DNA from: Ooceraea biroi
Taxonomy: Eukaryota > Arthropoda > Insecta > Hymenoptera > Formicidae
DNA length: 64,000 bases
NCBI RefSeq assembly: GCF_003672135.1
Contig: NC_039510.1
Span: 11,036,001-11,100,000, forward strand
Reading direction: 5' to 3'
Part shown: in pieces, positions 15,201-28,942 of the stretch
Numbering within the stretch: the first letter of the stretch is position 1
Layout of the letters: each line of letters opens with the position of its first letter
Notes under the pieces: model-generated
Database searches by the model: none
Seen by the model: the letters and a program-made list of their open reading frames with translations, nothing else
Told to the model about the DNA's origin: nothing
Made by a program: the position numbers and the translations under genes

Positions 15201-18200
15201 ATACTTTTGTGAAACATATTTTATTAATATAGAAGTATTGCTTTATATAATATTCTTTGCGAAATAACATGTAAAAATATAAATGAAAAAATATAAATGG
15301 AATCATTTCGGTAAAATTCATTTAATTTAACGTCGATATCATTCATTTCGGTAGTTTCTTTACTTATGAAATCTGTATGTAAAGAATGTTATAATTTTTA
15401 ATAATTTACAAAATTTTTTCTCAATGTCAACATCGCATTTATTATATATAAAATATATCAGTAAAAATCGTATATTGTATAAATCTATCTAATCTATCTA
15501 ATTAATCTAATTCTAATTAAGAAAATTATATTATTTATTATATAAAACTGAACTTTCACTATTTACAAAATAAATAATCTAAATTGTTACGTTCAATAAT
15601 TGTAATGTTTTATTTATTAAGAAATCGTAATTACAATGCAATGCTATGAAAAATGTCAAAATTTCTAGTTGATTTTAACACAGTTATTGAATACAAAGAC
15701 AGTCTAAACAATCCACGCATATATTCCCCTCACTATTGATCGAACTGGTCTCCACCATGGCGCGAGGGAGGCGGTTTAACTAATTTTCTCCACATCCGCA
15801 CCAACCTCGTTTCATCTATATGCTGGATGACATCGACTCGCAGATAGATTGAATGCACCCTTATTATATTATGCGAGATCAGCGCGAGAATAAAAACTAC
15901 AACAAAATAATATATGGCTGCTATCGTACACATTCATTATTCGCTCGGACAATACAATGGGGTTAATACCGCGCGAGCACGAGCGACATTTGTGCCAATC
16001 GTATGTTCCGATTAAACTTTCCGATTAGCCTGCCAGAGTTTTCACGTGTCTCGGAAAATGTGCGCTGCAGTTTGAATGAAGCGAACAAAGTACGCTATAA
16101 TAATACGTATAGTCCGCTCAACTTCATTGTTAACTCCACTGCCATCGTGAACAAGATATGAATCTAAATTAAAATTTACGTATATATTATCTTTGCAAGA
16201 GACATTACATACATGTAATTTAAAATTCATGTAATATATAAAAAGATATATCGTTATTAAATATATCATATACACATATACCCTATGTTTAACAAAGAAT
16301 TCTTTGACATCGAAAATATAAGTGTGCATTACTAAAACTTACAAAACTGCAATAGCGAAAAATATAATTACCACAAATAACATGACAAATATATAACATT
16401 ATAATCCTATAACACAAACTGAAATGATATATGCAGATGTATAACAAAAATACAAGCAGACGGGCAAAAGAGAAATATAGACAACAAAATGAGAGCGAAC
16501 ACTTAATGTAGCGTTTCCCAAAAGTTGATTAAGTCGACATGAGGAGGAATAGGCGGAAAGGGCTAAAATTAAAAGAGTACAGGCAGATGTGCGAGTTACG
16601 ATGGGGTTTGTCTAATGCTTAACATACATAGCGCGCTTCGTCCAGGTGATTTCGAGCTCTACCTTGACACCGGGTATTATTCAACGAACAAAAGTGGCGC
16701 GAGAGAGAAAAATGAAGGGTGGCCTGCAGAGAGCCATACGGCGCGTCCCGAAATTATTAATTATGCTTGTCGTGCATGGACATCCATGTGTATCCGGATA
16801 TCCGTGGCTGGCGTATGCTTGAGGCCATTTCGATCCCGCCATCCAAAAAAAAAAGCATGGCATACATTGCAGGGAAATTACACCCGTTATTTTTTTTCGC
16901 CATTGCGGTCTCGCCCGGAAAAAAGTGCGTGAATGTAACCTGCAATTTCCGACACGAACATCGACGCGGGATTTGTTGTCGATTCGGCAACAAAGCGCTT
17001 CGTAAATTTTTGAAATGCTCGATTTCAGGATCGAGCTGTGAATGTGACACGGAATAGATTAATACAGGCGTATAGCGTACTTTGATCTGGTTTCGCATCG
17101 TTATATTATCGCAAATGAATCATATGTATCCGATGACATCGCGTTGCTTGGAATGTCGAATGTGTCGAAACAGAGAATGTCATGAATATTATTAAAATAA
17201 TGTTTGTTATCAACATTTAATATAATATCCGTTTGACAAACAAAACCGCAGATGTTATAAAGCAGTTTATAAAGATATGATCAGACATAAGCTATTTTAA
17301 TGAATTAAAATGTAATGATTGATTAACTTAGTTTATACATAAATGTTTTCATCGTGTGCAGAGATTTGTGTGTATGTACGTGTTGTTTTAATTTTATTGA
17401 ATCTGAGATATTTTTTGTTTAATTTTTATATGGAAATAAATCTATTTTGTATTTATTTTATGAAAATACAATTTTTAAAGCAAAGCTATTATATTATATT
17501 AAAGGAATCGTATTAATTATTATTTAAAAAATGTCAATGAATCTGTTTCGATTTAATAGAAATAAAGTCGTATGCTTTTATTGTTTATATAAGTTTATAT
17601 TATAATTATTAAATATTATTATATAAACTGACCATAATAGAGAGAGGATCGCAATTAACTTGTAATTATTATACATATTATATATGTCCATAATTCGCAC
17701 GAAATGTTTCTAAAATGTAATATATCTCTAATAATAATTATATGGATATATGAGTAAATAAAGCGATATTTTTCCCCACAGAAAATTAAACAGTATCTAT
17801 TGTTTATATTCATTAGTTTTAACTGTATTATAAATAATATTAATTTAATGATATAATACCCTTTGAGATAAAATTAGTTAATCAATTATGTGCATATGTA
17901 ATATTAATCTACTCCGTTAAGGCTATTACATCTATATGAATTCAATTATGAAATTAATAATCTTAAAATAATCTGACAAATATATTATCTATTTATCCAT
18001 AAAATCTATTTAGAGAATTATTAAACATTTCTGTACTTCTTATCAACTATTAGCACAATAATCGACATACGCACACGTTGGTTGATATATCTACGACGTA
18101 GCATTTTCATATAATTATCAAATTTCCGAAATAATAATAATAAAGAGTGTTCAATTAACTAAGAATTGTTTTGTTTATAGAACGATCATCCACGACATAT

Positions 18201-18490
18201 CTAACAGAGACTAATCTTTAATAACGACCGATAAAATATCGACTGCAAAATGCAGGATGTAAATCTTTGACAGCGAACGGAAGAATTACTGACCTGATTT
18301 TCGCATAATGGATTGTCGAAGTATCGCTTCCGTAACGTTGTGATAAAAGTGAACGGACGCGGAATCGCGATCCGCTTTCTCTTTCGACACGATCGTTAAG
18401 TCTATAAGCTTGAACGATGAATTACGTTTCAATTGACAGCGATTGTTCGATGGTTGATTTCGCAACGTGAAGATGATCCGAGTTACCACA

Positions 18491-18508
18491 ATCATCATCA
18501 TCATCATT
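18491..18508. repeat. (ATC)n microsatellite
   Basis: Six tandem trinucleotides. It lies inside an ORF on the minus strand (18286-18651) as a run of Met codons, which argues against that ORF being a gene. Confidence 0.9.
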
Positions 18509-20620
18509 GCGGATCGTCGATCAAGAACAGCTGCAGTTACATTGTTTGCAAGCGTGCGAAAAAAATGATTCGATAGATCTTTTAATGTATCTTTACAGCC
18601 AACAATAAAGATGGAAAAATATAAAATCTCGTCTGAATGTAATAATTTCAAGCTTTCTCTTCAAGCGATACGCTTAAAATAAACGCGCCAACTCCGCCCT
18701 TAACGATCACGCGAATCATTCCTCATATCGTAAAAGAAATTACGAGATAATTAAGCGTGACTATGTCGACGAGTGACGGTACATCCGCTCCGAAACGCGT
18801 GTGCAACCTACCGACGACTGGCGACGTCGCGACTACAGCCATTAACATCATAAAACCTTGCAAAAGTATCTTATCTTTATTATAACTAATTTATATAATC
18901 TTGCAACTATGAATATGAAAATATAGCTAACAATATCAAGGAAATAGGATACGAGAATAATTAAAATAAAAATAAAACCGCAAATTGAATATACGATATT
19001 AAAATTCCCTTTTCTCTTTTACTATTCGGTGCACCGCGTAATCTCTCAAATTTCATTTTGCATTATAACGGCATTTGCGTGGAAAGCATTTCTGCGTACC
19101 GGGGATTCAGCCGCAATTTCCGATCGATCAATTTCCAAACTCGCTTTAAAAAACGCATTCGGTCACGTAGAACGCGCGGGTGCGCTCATGGTCGCTTCTG
19201 CATTTAGGTCATCCTTGCGTTCGACGTGATGGATTCCGTCTCTCCACGGTTTGCACGGCAGGCGAATGTTAAGAGGATCTTAACGGCTAAACGCGTAATA
19301 CGCTCGCACGCAGGCATGCGCGCATAATTTTATACGCAGTATCGAGTCGATCTCGTGACGAACGGCGCTGATACGAGTCGTGTACGATCGTGTATGGCAA
19401 AAAACGTACGCGTAAAGAACAGGTGCGCACGATCTGCAATGATACGCGATCTGCGACGAACGGACGCGTGCTACGACGTCGAACTTGCCAGACGTGTGCG
19501 TTTGCCAAGGCAGGTGAGCTATGAAAAAAATCGTCTCGATTTCGCCGAAGCTCCATAACTGCGAAAGAAATAATCAGGCGAAACCTTGAAAATCTCGAGG
19601 CATAAACACGCGCAGGCGAAGCGAGCGATTCTCCTTTTTTCGTTTACTTCGTGCATACGCTTCCGCCAGATTCATCCATCATGCGTTAGAGGTATAAACA
19701 AATATTCCAGTTAAATGCAGAAAAATTACAGATAAAAGAGGATATTGAGTCTATAGTAAATCGTAGCGAAAAAAACAGCATAGCGTTGTAACAAAGTTGT
19801 AAAAAAGAACTTTTCTGAAATGATATAGCAATAATTGCGCGAATTCCATCGGGAGCTTCGACGTATATCGTGCATGAATTATGAGCTCACCATAAATATA
19901 ATAGTCGTGGGATGTTCTCGCAGTTTCCTTGAAGGATGCGTGGATACGTATGATACAAGTGCAAGAATGAAGTAGCAATTGTGGTAACAAAATACGGAGA
20001 CACTTGGAAACAAACATTCTATATGCAGTGCACTTTTTGCAAAATGAAAAACGCGTGGGCTTTTCAAACATCAGTACACCACCAAACAAGGACAAATGTG
20101 CGACTGTGTTGAAAAGTACCAACAGTGTGACGTTGATGACACGTGTCGTGTCGTGTCATCAACGAGAATCAACATTTTTCAAAGGTGCGGTAGTACACAT
20201 ACAAATGCCATTTCCGATTACTATCATGATGACAGAAATAGCAAAAGTATTCAAAATATTGGGAATGCATCGCACATTTGCGTCATTTTACACAGTTACC
20301 AAACTATACTATTGTATCTACATAATTAAGCGAAACTAAAATATATCAATCGTGTTTTAAAAGACATTATCCAAAAATTATTAATCTTTTTGCAAATAAT
20401 ACCAGGCGAAATTATGAATGCCAGGAAAGGCGAAATTCGCTTAAACAATATAAATAAATCGCGGATTCGCGCCAGCCAGTACTAATCGAAAAGAAGCGCA
20501 ACGTGTTCGACGGACGTAACGATCCCACAAATCGCTAAAATAAAATCGTATAAATAACGCCTCGATGCAAGGTGTATTCGCTCCAAAACGCGCGCAACTC
20601 CCACGGTCATCGAAACACGC

Positions 20621-20651
20621 GCGAGCGAGCGAGCGAGCGAGAGAAAGAGAC
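20621..20651. repeat. GAGC/GA simple repeat
   Basis: Several tandem GAGC units run into GA-rich sequence inside the CpG-rich block. Such GA-rich tracts are often found near insect promoters, but no function is shown here. Confidence 0.8.
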
Positions 20652-20832
20652 AGAACGAAAGCAACGCAACTCCATTTTGGAGCAGTGACTCGGAGCGCCC
20701 CGACAACAAAACCAAATTTCGATACACCCACTGCGTTCTCATTTTGCACTCCGTATGAACAACGACCGAGTAATCGGACGCGCATCCACGATCCTCGCCG
20801 GTAGAGCGTGAGCGGTCACGTGACATACCTAC

Positions 20833-21327
20833 CTGCGTTTCGGAGCGTTGCAGGTTCGAACTCTTCAGCGGTTAACTTCTCGCCGGACCTCGCTTCCAGT
20901 AATCCAAAGAGCATACAGACCACACTTGACGAGCACACGCTTTCCTCACTCCGCGCGCACACTCATCGGCAAACAGCCGGCGATGCGAATGAAAAGCACG
21001 GGCCGACGATTTCCCGGGAACGCGGAAACCCGTACGCGAGAGGCAAGATCTCCGGGAGACGAGAACGTCGGATAGCGAATTCGGCGACACGCGCGCCCGC
21101 GACGAAATTACGCCGCGCACCGGAGATTCGAAATTCGGGAATCACGCGGGTATCGGCGGTGTGAACACCGCGACGGGTCGCGGCGGCACGACTTGACCGG
21201 GACGTCGCGATCGTGACATTAATGTGAATATTCGCGAAAAATACGGGCTCACGCGGGCACACATACACAAGACGAGCGAGATGAGAACGACACGACCCTC
21301 ACTACGCGAGCGCTCGCGGCGGACTGA
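20833..21327 (-). promoter_or_regulatory. CpG-rich promoter and possible non-coding first exon
   Basis: The block from about 20460 to 21480 is the most CpG- and GC-rich part of the window. On the minus strand an arthropod-type initiator, TCAGT, lies at 21327-21323. About 490 bases downstream the sequence CGCAG is followed by GTAGGTATG, a plausible donor with GT at 20832-20831. No frame between them looks protein-like: the short ORFs of 82 and 101 codons are Arg/Ser-rich and have no recognisable domain. The simplest reading is an unstable-start, GC-rich 5' untranslated exon reading towards lower coordinates. It could be an alternative promoter of the large minus-strand gene or belong to a different gene. 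No TATA box was identified. Confidence 0.35.
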
Positions 21328-21480
21328 CAAGTGACAGCCGTGACCCGCGCAGCTCCACGCGCCGTGCCCCCTCCCCCGCTGCCGGCCGGCTTCTCTTCGC
21401 GGGCATCCGCTCCAAACGCACGATCACGTTAGATGCTCCGGGTGCAAGTTCCTGCGGCTTCCTTCCTTTTAATTCATCTT

Positions 21481-24400
21481 GCCTACGAAATATTACTATC
21501 ACGTTTCACACCGACATCTCACGGGAATTTATGAACGTTGCCGTGAGACGAGACGGTTGATGCACGGAGCAAGGGGGATATTTAACATTGAATTATTAAG
21601 GATTTTTTATTGTATATTGTTATCCGTTTATTTGGAGATTTCACGAAATGTATCAAGTGTATTGTGCTGCAAGTTTTATCTGTTTCCCACTCGGTTGGAT
21701 CTAATGTTTATAGCTGTGGAATAGAATTCATTTGGATGCGAGATTTAGAGATTGCCACGCTCCTCTTTCTGACGCATTGTTATGAAGATTTGCCTCTGTT
21801 TATTGTATCACACAATCCATGTTTTATCTGTTTTCACTCTTGACAGCAAAATCTAATGTAATAACATGCAATGCTAAGAAGAAAGCGAATAAAAGATTCA
21901 AAATCGTAAATGTAATTCTTTTTTTACTTAGTTTTACTTTCTCTCGAGTTTTCTTTTATTATCGCAATTCAATATTAATCTTTCTTATTCATTATATTTG
22001 TTATAATAATATAAGTAAAAAAATTATTTTATGTGAAAGATATTTAAATAGAAGATATAAGTCTGTGGAAGATATTATATTATTATTATATCAACGAAAA
22101 ATAAAATTATTATGTCAAAATGATATGCATTTCCGAGATTATTAAAAATTCCATGTTCAACTTATTTTATATATGCGATATCTTTTCTGTATTATACCAT
22201 AAGCAATACATGGATACGAGATTATTGGAAATTCCAGCGTTTCCATACTCAAATGTTGTCATATAGTTAGCGTTTCGTGGAATGTCACATGTTTATAGCT
22301 CGCATAATCCGCGTTCCACATACCTCGCTTTACACATGTTTTAACTTTCATAATACATGTAACTTAGAGTGCAATAAATACGTCATTAATTTTCTATGAA
22401 TAGTAAAGATTTTTCTTCAAATTTCGATTAAATAATGCTAATTCTATTTTTTTTCTGTGATGTATTGTTTAAATCATGTAATATATAGTTTATAATCTAA
22501 TTATGTATGTATATTAAAATATAATTGCAATTATATTTAGTTATATAAAACATACGCCAGCAACTATAAAAACTTAGTATTTTAATTATTTAAAATACAA
22601 ACATCTTATCCTAATGGCAAAGTGCACTTTATATCTTGTTGTTTCAACATTTTTCGAAGAATAATAAGTGAACATTTTTAATTAACTTTAAAATTTCTTA
22701 GGCGCCATGTTGATAAAAACTGATGCGAAACCGTGACTCATGGATATGCTAAGGGAAACGGACGATTATACCTTCTACGCGAAAGAGGATGAACATAGTA
22801 TGATAATTTTAAATATATGCGCATAATAGATGTAAGATAAGCATCACATGATTTTAGTTTCTATTTTATTTGACGTGGCTACGTAGTTGCAACGCGCGTT
22901 TCGAATAATGCAAAAGAATCGGACAAGCGTGATAATTATCTTTACGCTACTATAGTATCGTAAAAATAGCAAAAACGTAATATCATATTTCTGCGCAACA
23001 ATGCACCATAACAATAATAATCGTATGTATTTAAAAATTTATGTATAATAAAGACACATTGTTTTTACTTTATACATATTAATATGTGTATAAGAATAAA
23101 TAATTGCTCATTTCCCCAACTTCACTTAAAGAGCACTTGAAATTATTCTAAATTAGAACTAAATTTTTAATTTAAAAAAAAGATTTAACAAATGTTTAAA
23201 ATAATTCATCATAAAATAGATTCGGCTTTTGGTCTTTATAATATAAAAATAATACATTATTCTCATTAACTGAGAATCCTCAAAGATAATATTTTTGCCT
23301 ATATAATTGCTTTCTCATCATATAATAATTTAATATATAAATATATACTTAAATATATAATTTATACCTATTATAAATTCGATTATCTCTCTTGTTTAGA
23401 GCAAGAATAAAACGTCCGAGAAATACTGAGTTATCGGCGCGGAAAGGTCGATCTTTTAACTTTGAAGCTATTCTCTGTCAGAAAATGCATTGGACGTCGG
23501 TACGGAAGGTACCGTTTCTGCTCGCTGTAATCATCAGCGAAACGCAGATCTTGCTCGTATTTCCTGCTTTATTCCTAATCGCGAGATGGCAACGTCAGAA
23601 TGAATCCGATCTATTCCGATGTAAATTTGTTTCTGATAAACTTAGATACAAATCTCTCGCTTACCCTCTGATCCGTCCTTCCTCTCCCGTCTGCAACAGA
23701 TAAACTTTAAATTGCCGCAAATTAAGTCAAAGGCGCGACTAATCTTTGCTCTTTTGCTATCTCTTCAAGTTCACATTGAATTACAACATTATTGCCGTAG
23801 TAAATAAAATTTGTCGATGTAAATGCAAATGAAATTACACTACTAGTTTGCATCCTTTTTGCATATTCATTCAAATCGTAAACCATATCGGAGTGCAAGT
23901 CACGGTTTGCATTTTCAAGTTCGATTATGGGGCTAAGAATACGAAGGATGAAACTGGCGTAAAATGAGCTAAAGATGCGATCGGTGTGTCGGTTGATCTC
24001 GTTCGATGACGTCTCGCCCTGACTACTGCAAAGTAAATTTAAACAATACATTCCCGTGACCAGTAACTTTAGCGATATTGTCGCCGGCAGTCTTTCAAGA
24101 CAATACACTGGGGACTATGTTGCTTCCGGCAAAATTCGATATCGAAGCAAACTCGATTTAAGCCCGGGACCCTTGACTTCGTGCTCCTCGGCTATCGTTC
24201 CGGGTAAAGCGAGAACCATTTTAACCCGGAAAGGTCGAACTATAAATCCTCAATGATGTCTATGATCGTGGCAGACAGACAAGAAGAACGATTAAACTCT
24301 TAAAGGTCCAGACGGTTCCGTCGTGGTGAACTCTTACTTTTCTCCATTTCAGTTTCCGCTCAATCGCAATGGCCTCCGACGTTTCTCATGTCAATAAAAT

Positions 24401-27400
24401 ATTAGTCATAGACATTCGCTAAGCTATTCTCTGCAAAGAAAGCCGCTCTTATTTGAACATATAAATCCAGTTATAATTTGCCTCCATTGTGCTGCGACCT
24501 TAATGCCGACGAAATACTGTTTACCGCTTATTGTCTCAAGAAAGCACAATGAATATTTTACTTATTACAGCGCATGAGATATCTCAGTTTTAATACTTGT
24601 ATCACTTTCTAAACGCAAATGTAGTCAGTCAAGCATTGACTATTATAGTTGTCGCTGAACGATATACCTCATAATTAATATTTTTTATTTTCATTTAGTC
24701 ATAGACTTGAAATTAGCTGTTACTCGGAATAGTTTCTTACATTCGCCATTGACACCACCTCCAGATGCAAACAAATTAGCGTAAAAAATTACCACTTGAG
24801 CGGGCAATTAAGTCGGAGAACCGAGGAAATGTAACTTGCACCTAGATCTCTTCTATGAAGACGAAAAGAGAAAAGATGGAGAGTGCTAAACGATGAAAGA
24901 AGGGACAAGTACTCGTATAAAACACAGAATTACGCTAGTGGCAGAATCAAGCCAGTGGTAGATGGTACAATGATAACGGAGCTAGTGGTATTAAGTTCTT
25001 CCACAGACATTCAAGATGACAACAAAGAGAAGAGCGCTGCTTTATTAATTTTTCACACTGCGCGCATATTTTCGGTCCAAACGCAGCTTTTGAAATCTTG
25101 CAACTCTTGTTGACGGTGAATGACAAAGATACGTGAATTTTCATGAACATTAATGTACAAAAATATATTAATGACTTTCACGTCATTCTCACATTATCAA
25201 GTTTTTATTAACGAGAATCTTTAACAAAATTAGGAAATATTAATTCATCAGCTTATAGCAAATCTGCTATTTTTATTAGGAGAATATTGAATTTCACACA
25301 TTCAGCATTTTCTCGTAATATACTCGTAATAGCTCAAGCTTAGGAACGATCGATGTAGGATATTATGCAAAGATTGCACATAACATCTCTTCTCGATCTT
25401 CGAGCCGCAGTCGCATCACCAAAAGCGTCCCACGATCTTCGATTCCATTCTATTTACATGGTCTCTTTTAGCCGATATCTTCAACCTACTTCTGATCCTC
25501 TCTGCTCAATGCACGAGCCGGAATATTGGAGTTTTCGGTCACTGCTCGATTTTAACTGTACCATCACCATATCTACGCGCTGAATCCAGACGCCTGTTCC
25601 GGTGGGTGGAGATGCTGTGGAGCTGAAAATGGAGGAACAGGAAGATGGACAGGGATAGGCAGAAAAAGATGTGTGGATAAACGCGCGGAGTAGCGGCCCT
25701 AGAAAAAAAAACGAAAGGCCATTTCATACGGGACAAACCGCGAAGAGGATGAGACGGTATCCATCGCCGGAGGAGACGGATAGCATGGGGAGATGAGGAG
25801 AAACGGCAAGCAAACGAAGCCCTTTTGACTTTCTGGGTCAGCAAAGTTGATTACTCGGCACCCTGCGGCCGAAAGCCCAGCACCCAAGCCTCTTAACTTT
25901 CCGTCACAGCGCAAACAAGCATAGGGCGTGCAAGATCTCCTTATGCCATTCTGCCTTACCAGGAGTGACGGAAACGCGAGTAATCGATGAGGAGAACGAT
26001 ACTATAATCCTTTAATTAAAATAGATACACATCATTACTAAAAACGCAATTTACTGTAAAAAGACGTGCCGTAAAAAGACGATTCAAAGACGAAATAGTA
26101 TGTTAAACAGCAGCTGCAGACATACATTCTTGCACACCCGAATGAAAGATTTTCGATCACTTAGACTGTATTCGAGAGAATAAGACTTTCTGCAATATTC
26201 TAATTCACATGTAAAAAATGTCTTTATTAAATTATAATTGAATCATGTGTTGCAACAAGTAAGCAATCTTCGTGCCTATGAAATCGAAAATGGTTTCCGT
26301 GTCGAAATTAAATTTATTAATATTTAGCGCATCCACAGAATGAAACAGTCGGGCGAGATTTACTCGGAGTGCTATTGTTGCACATTCCAAGAACTATTCC
26401 GCCGCTGTCGCGGCGTGTTCTCTTCTGAGACGAGGTCGGTTCTTGACCGCAGTCACGTCATCCTAGCCAGTCTCAGCGCAGTCAGTGCATGTGCATTTGC
26501 GACTAGTTAAGTTATTTCAAGTGACGGTAGCTCGTAATCTAGGCGAGCTGCACCTTGTCGCTCCCAACCGCAACCGGCGTTACCACGCGCGCGCTGGCAT
26601 TATTTATTAATCCGAAAATTTATGACCACGGAGATTCCGGTTTCGTCGCTTTCCCGCCGGAATATCGAGCGCGTTTTACAGCCACCTGTGTGCAACCAAT
26701 AACGCGTGTATGCGTGCACGCGCGATAGCGCGTAAATACAATATCGGACTTTTATATGAATTCGCGCAGGATCGTATTGAAATATATGTACAAGCATTAT
26801 TCACGATTTCGGTACATTTTTCACGTTTACTGTATGGAGTGAAGTACATTGAGGGCTTTCAGGCATGCATAAAAGGTTTGTAACAAATATGTAGAGTCTG
26901 TCACATATATAGATTATATTCAAAATTATAATACTCTATAATTTTTTAAAACTAACTGCACAAATAATGCCGGACATAGTGGTGGAATATACTTATAGAA
27001 ATACCTTTCTCCACCCCTTGAAGTACCAATGTCATCTAAGAACTTCTTACTTTAACTCCGATAAATGACTCTTCAAACTTTCCTCAGATCGAATATCCAT
27101 TTCTGGAGAACTTGAAATGTCATTCTCTTGACAAGAAGAACAGTCTCATGTATTGCATTAAACGAAAAATTTCTATTCAAAGTAACATTGATACAGGGTA
27201 TGTATGCCCTCCTGCTTCTCCATTGCTCACCCTCGATATTTGATTCGGGTTTTTTCTTCTCGTCTGTCTGGCGGTACATCGCCAGACGAGGTAGAGATCG
27301 ACAGTTGAGCATAATAATACTGCAGAGCTGTCCTTTGTGCTCCTCTATCTTTCGACTTGAGTTCCGTCTGTCCGTTTTGCACAACTCCTCATTTCCTTCC

Positions 27401-28330
27401 GCGACAATCCGTCTAATCGCCATCATCTTTCGTGAAACAAAAACTACGGGAGGAAGGAAAAGATTTCGAGTTTCCTTAAGTGGAACAGGGTGGCTGTGAT
27501 AAAAACGTCATTCTTTCTTTGTCTTTTATTTAGCTGTCTTCTTTGATGTTATTCAAAATCTGCGATGTTATCGATCGAATTGAACTATGATCATGAAGAA
27601 AGAAAAGAAAATGAAGATCTTTAACGAAGAAGATCTTTCCGAAAGTTACGCGTAAATTACAACGTAATAAAAAGAATTTTTTTACTATGAATAGTAAAAC
27701 AATATTCTAGCAAATGATATACATTTCTCAGATATTGCTTTGTCTTTTTCGCAAGATGTGAGGGTATTTTTTTAAGAACGAAGATACATAGAAACTGTCG
27801 ATTAGCTGACACACGGATTGCAATCCTTCTCTCCTATTCATTCGCAAAAGTGGCTATAAAATCGTTTTTCCAGCAGCTCTTGTGAACCCTTTTGGCACTA
27901 TGCATCTATCGAAGGACATTCGCACGTCGTGAAAGAAACAATTCGACTATCCGCTTGTATCGCTATGGGCCATCTGGAGCTTCCACTATCTACGCGAAAA
28001 TTGATCGTATAAAAGACATTCCTGAAAGTCCAACAAAAATTCTCTTCGTCGTCCAGCGATCCTACAGTCTCGTATGAAATTTATATGAAGCAGTTTGCCA
28101 AATAATCGAGAGGATAAATATGCACATGGAAAACACGCTTGTTACGCGAAATAAATATGATTTCCTTGAATTTCTACATTATTATTCTTAACGCACTGTT
28201 TACAACAGTAATACAAATCTAATCATTTTATATAAGATATATTTTTTATAAATTTCCGAGAAAGTATTTTATCATTTTATCTGATTAATTAATGAGAATT
28301 TATTACAATTCTATGTCTATATGATATGTT
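21481..28330. other. AT-rich non-coding DNA
   Basis: No domain-bearing ORF. A plus-strand acceptor-like site (CTCTTGTTTAG at about 23391) precedes an open frame to 23703 whose peptide is not recognisable. A CpG-rich patch at 26330-26760 contains a plus-strand GCAGTCAGTGC initiator-like motif near 26478. Confidence 0.55.
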
Positions 28331-28333
28331 ATA

Positions 28334-28912
28334 CAGGGTGGCTCATTTTAATTTATACAGTCGATTTTTTAAAAAACTAAAAGAGATACGAAAAAATGTT
28401 TCAGACAGACATGTCACGATTTCGAGGGGGACATAAGATGATACCATTGGTTTGACCTTGAATGGTCGTTTGAAGGTCACGCGAAGATCACTTTCAATTT
28501 CTTAAATTGAAACCCCAACTTTTTATTGCAGATTCTTATTCTCCATCGAAAAGTAAGTAACTTTTGTCTGAAACATTTTTCCGAAAAATGTCATCTTATG
28601 TCCTTAAAATATCCTCAAAACTCATCTTGAAAATCATTTTAAGGACATAAGATGACATTTTTCGGAAAAATGTTTCAGACAAAAGTTACTTACTTTTCGA
28701 TGGAGAATAAGAATCTGCAATAAAAAGTTGGGGTTTCAATTTAAGAAATTGAAAGTGATCTTCGCGTGACCTTCAAACGACCATTCAAGGTCAAACCAAT
28801 GGTATCATCTTATGTCCCCCTTGAAATCGTGACATGTCTGTCTGAAACATTTTTTCGTATCTCTTTTAGTTTTTTAAAAAATCGACTGTATAAATTTAAA
28901 TGGGCCACCCTG
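28334..28912. mobile_element. 579-bp foldback element with CAGGGTGGC ends (MITE-like)
   Basis: Two arms of about 275 bp are near-perfect inverted copies separated by a spacer of about 27 bp around 28623. The ends are CAGGGTGG and CCACCCTG, with TA directly outside both (28332-28333 and 28913-28914), as expected for a Tc1/mariner-type TA target. There is no transposase frame. It is non-autonomous, and a transcript through it would fold into one long hairpin. Confidence 0.88.
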
Positions 28913-28942
28913 TATATGCATTATGGTCCTATCAATCATATA

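Larger units (their letters stand above)
5761..20459. other. Long non-coding stretch with alternating AT-rich and CpG-rich segments
   Basis: CpG-richer segments lie at about 9060-9740, 11780-12260, 13090-13480 and 19030-19700; the rest is AT-rich, extremely so at 15170-15720 and 17160-18230. Isolated splice-like signals occur: minus-strand CAG-GTAAGT at about 7080 and 15050, plus-strand CGT-GTAAGT at about 10892, and CAG-GTGAGC at about 19512. None is flanked by a credible coding exon. Presumed intron or intergenic. Confidence 0.55.

Noticed and set aside
18286..18651. Minus-strand ORF of 121 codons ending at a GTCAGT site
   Set aside because: It includes a run of Met from an ATC microsatellite, and no acceptor precedes it.
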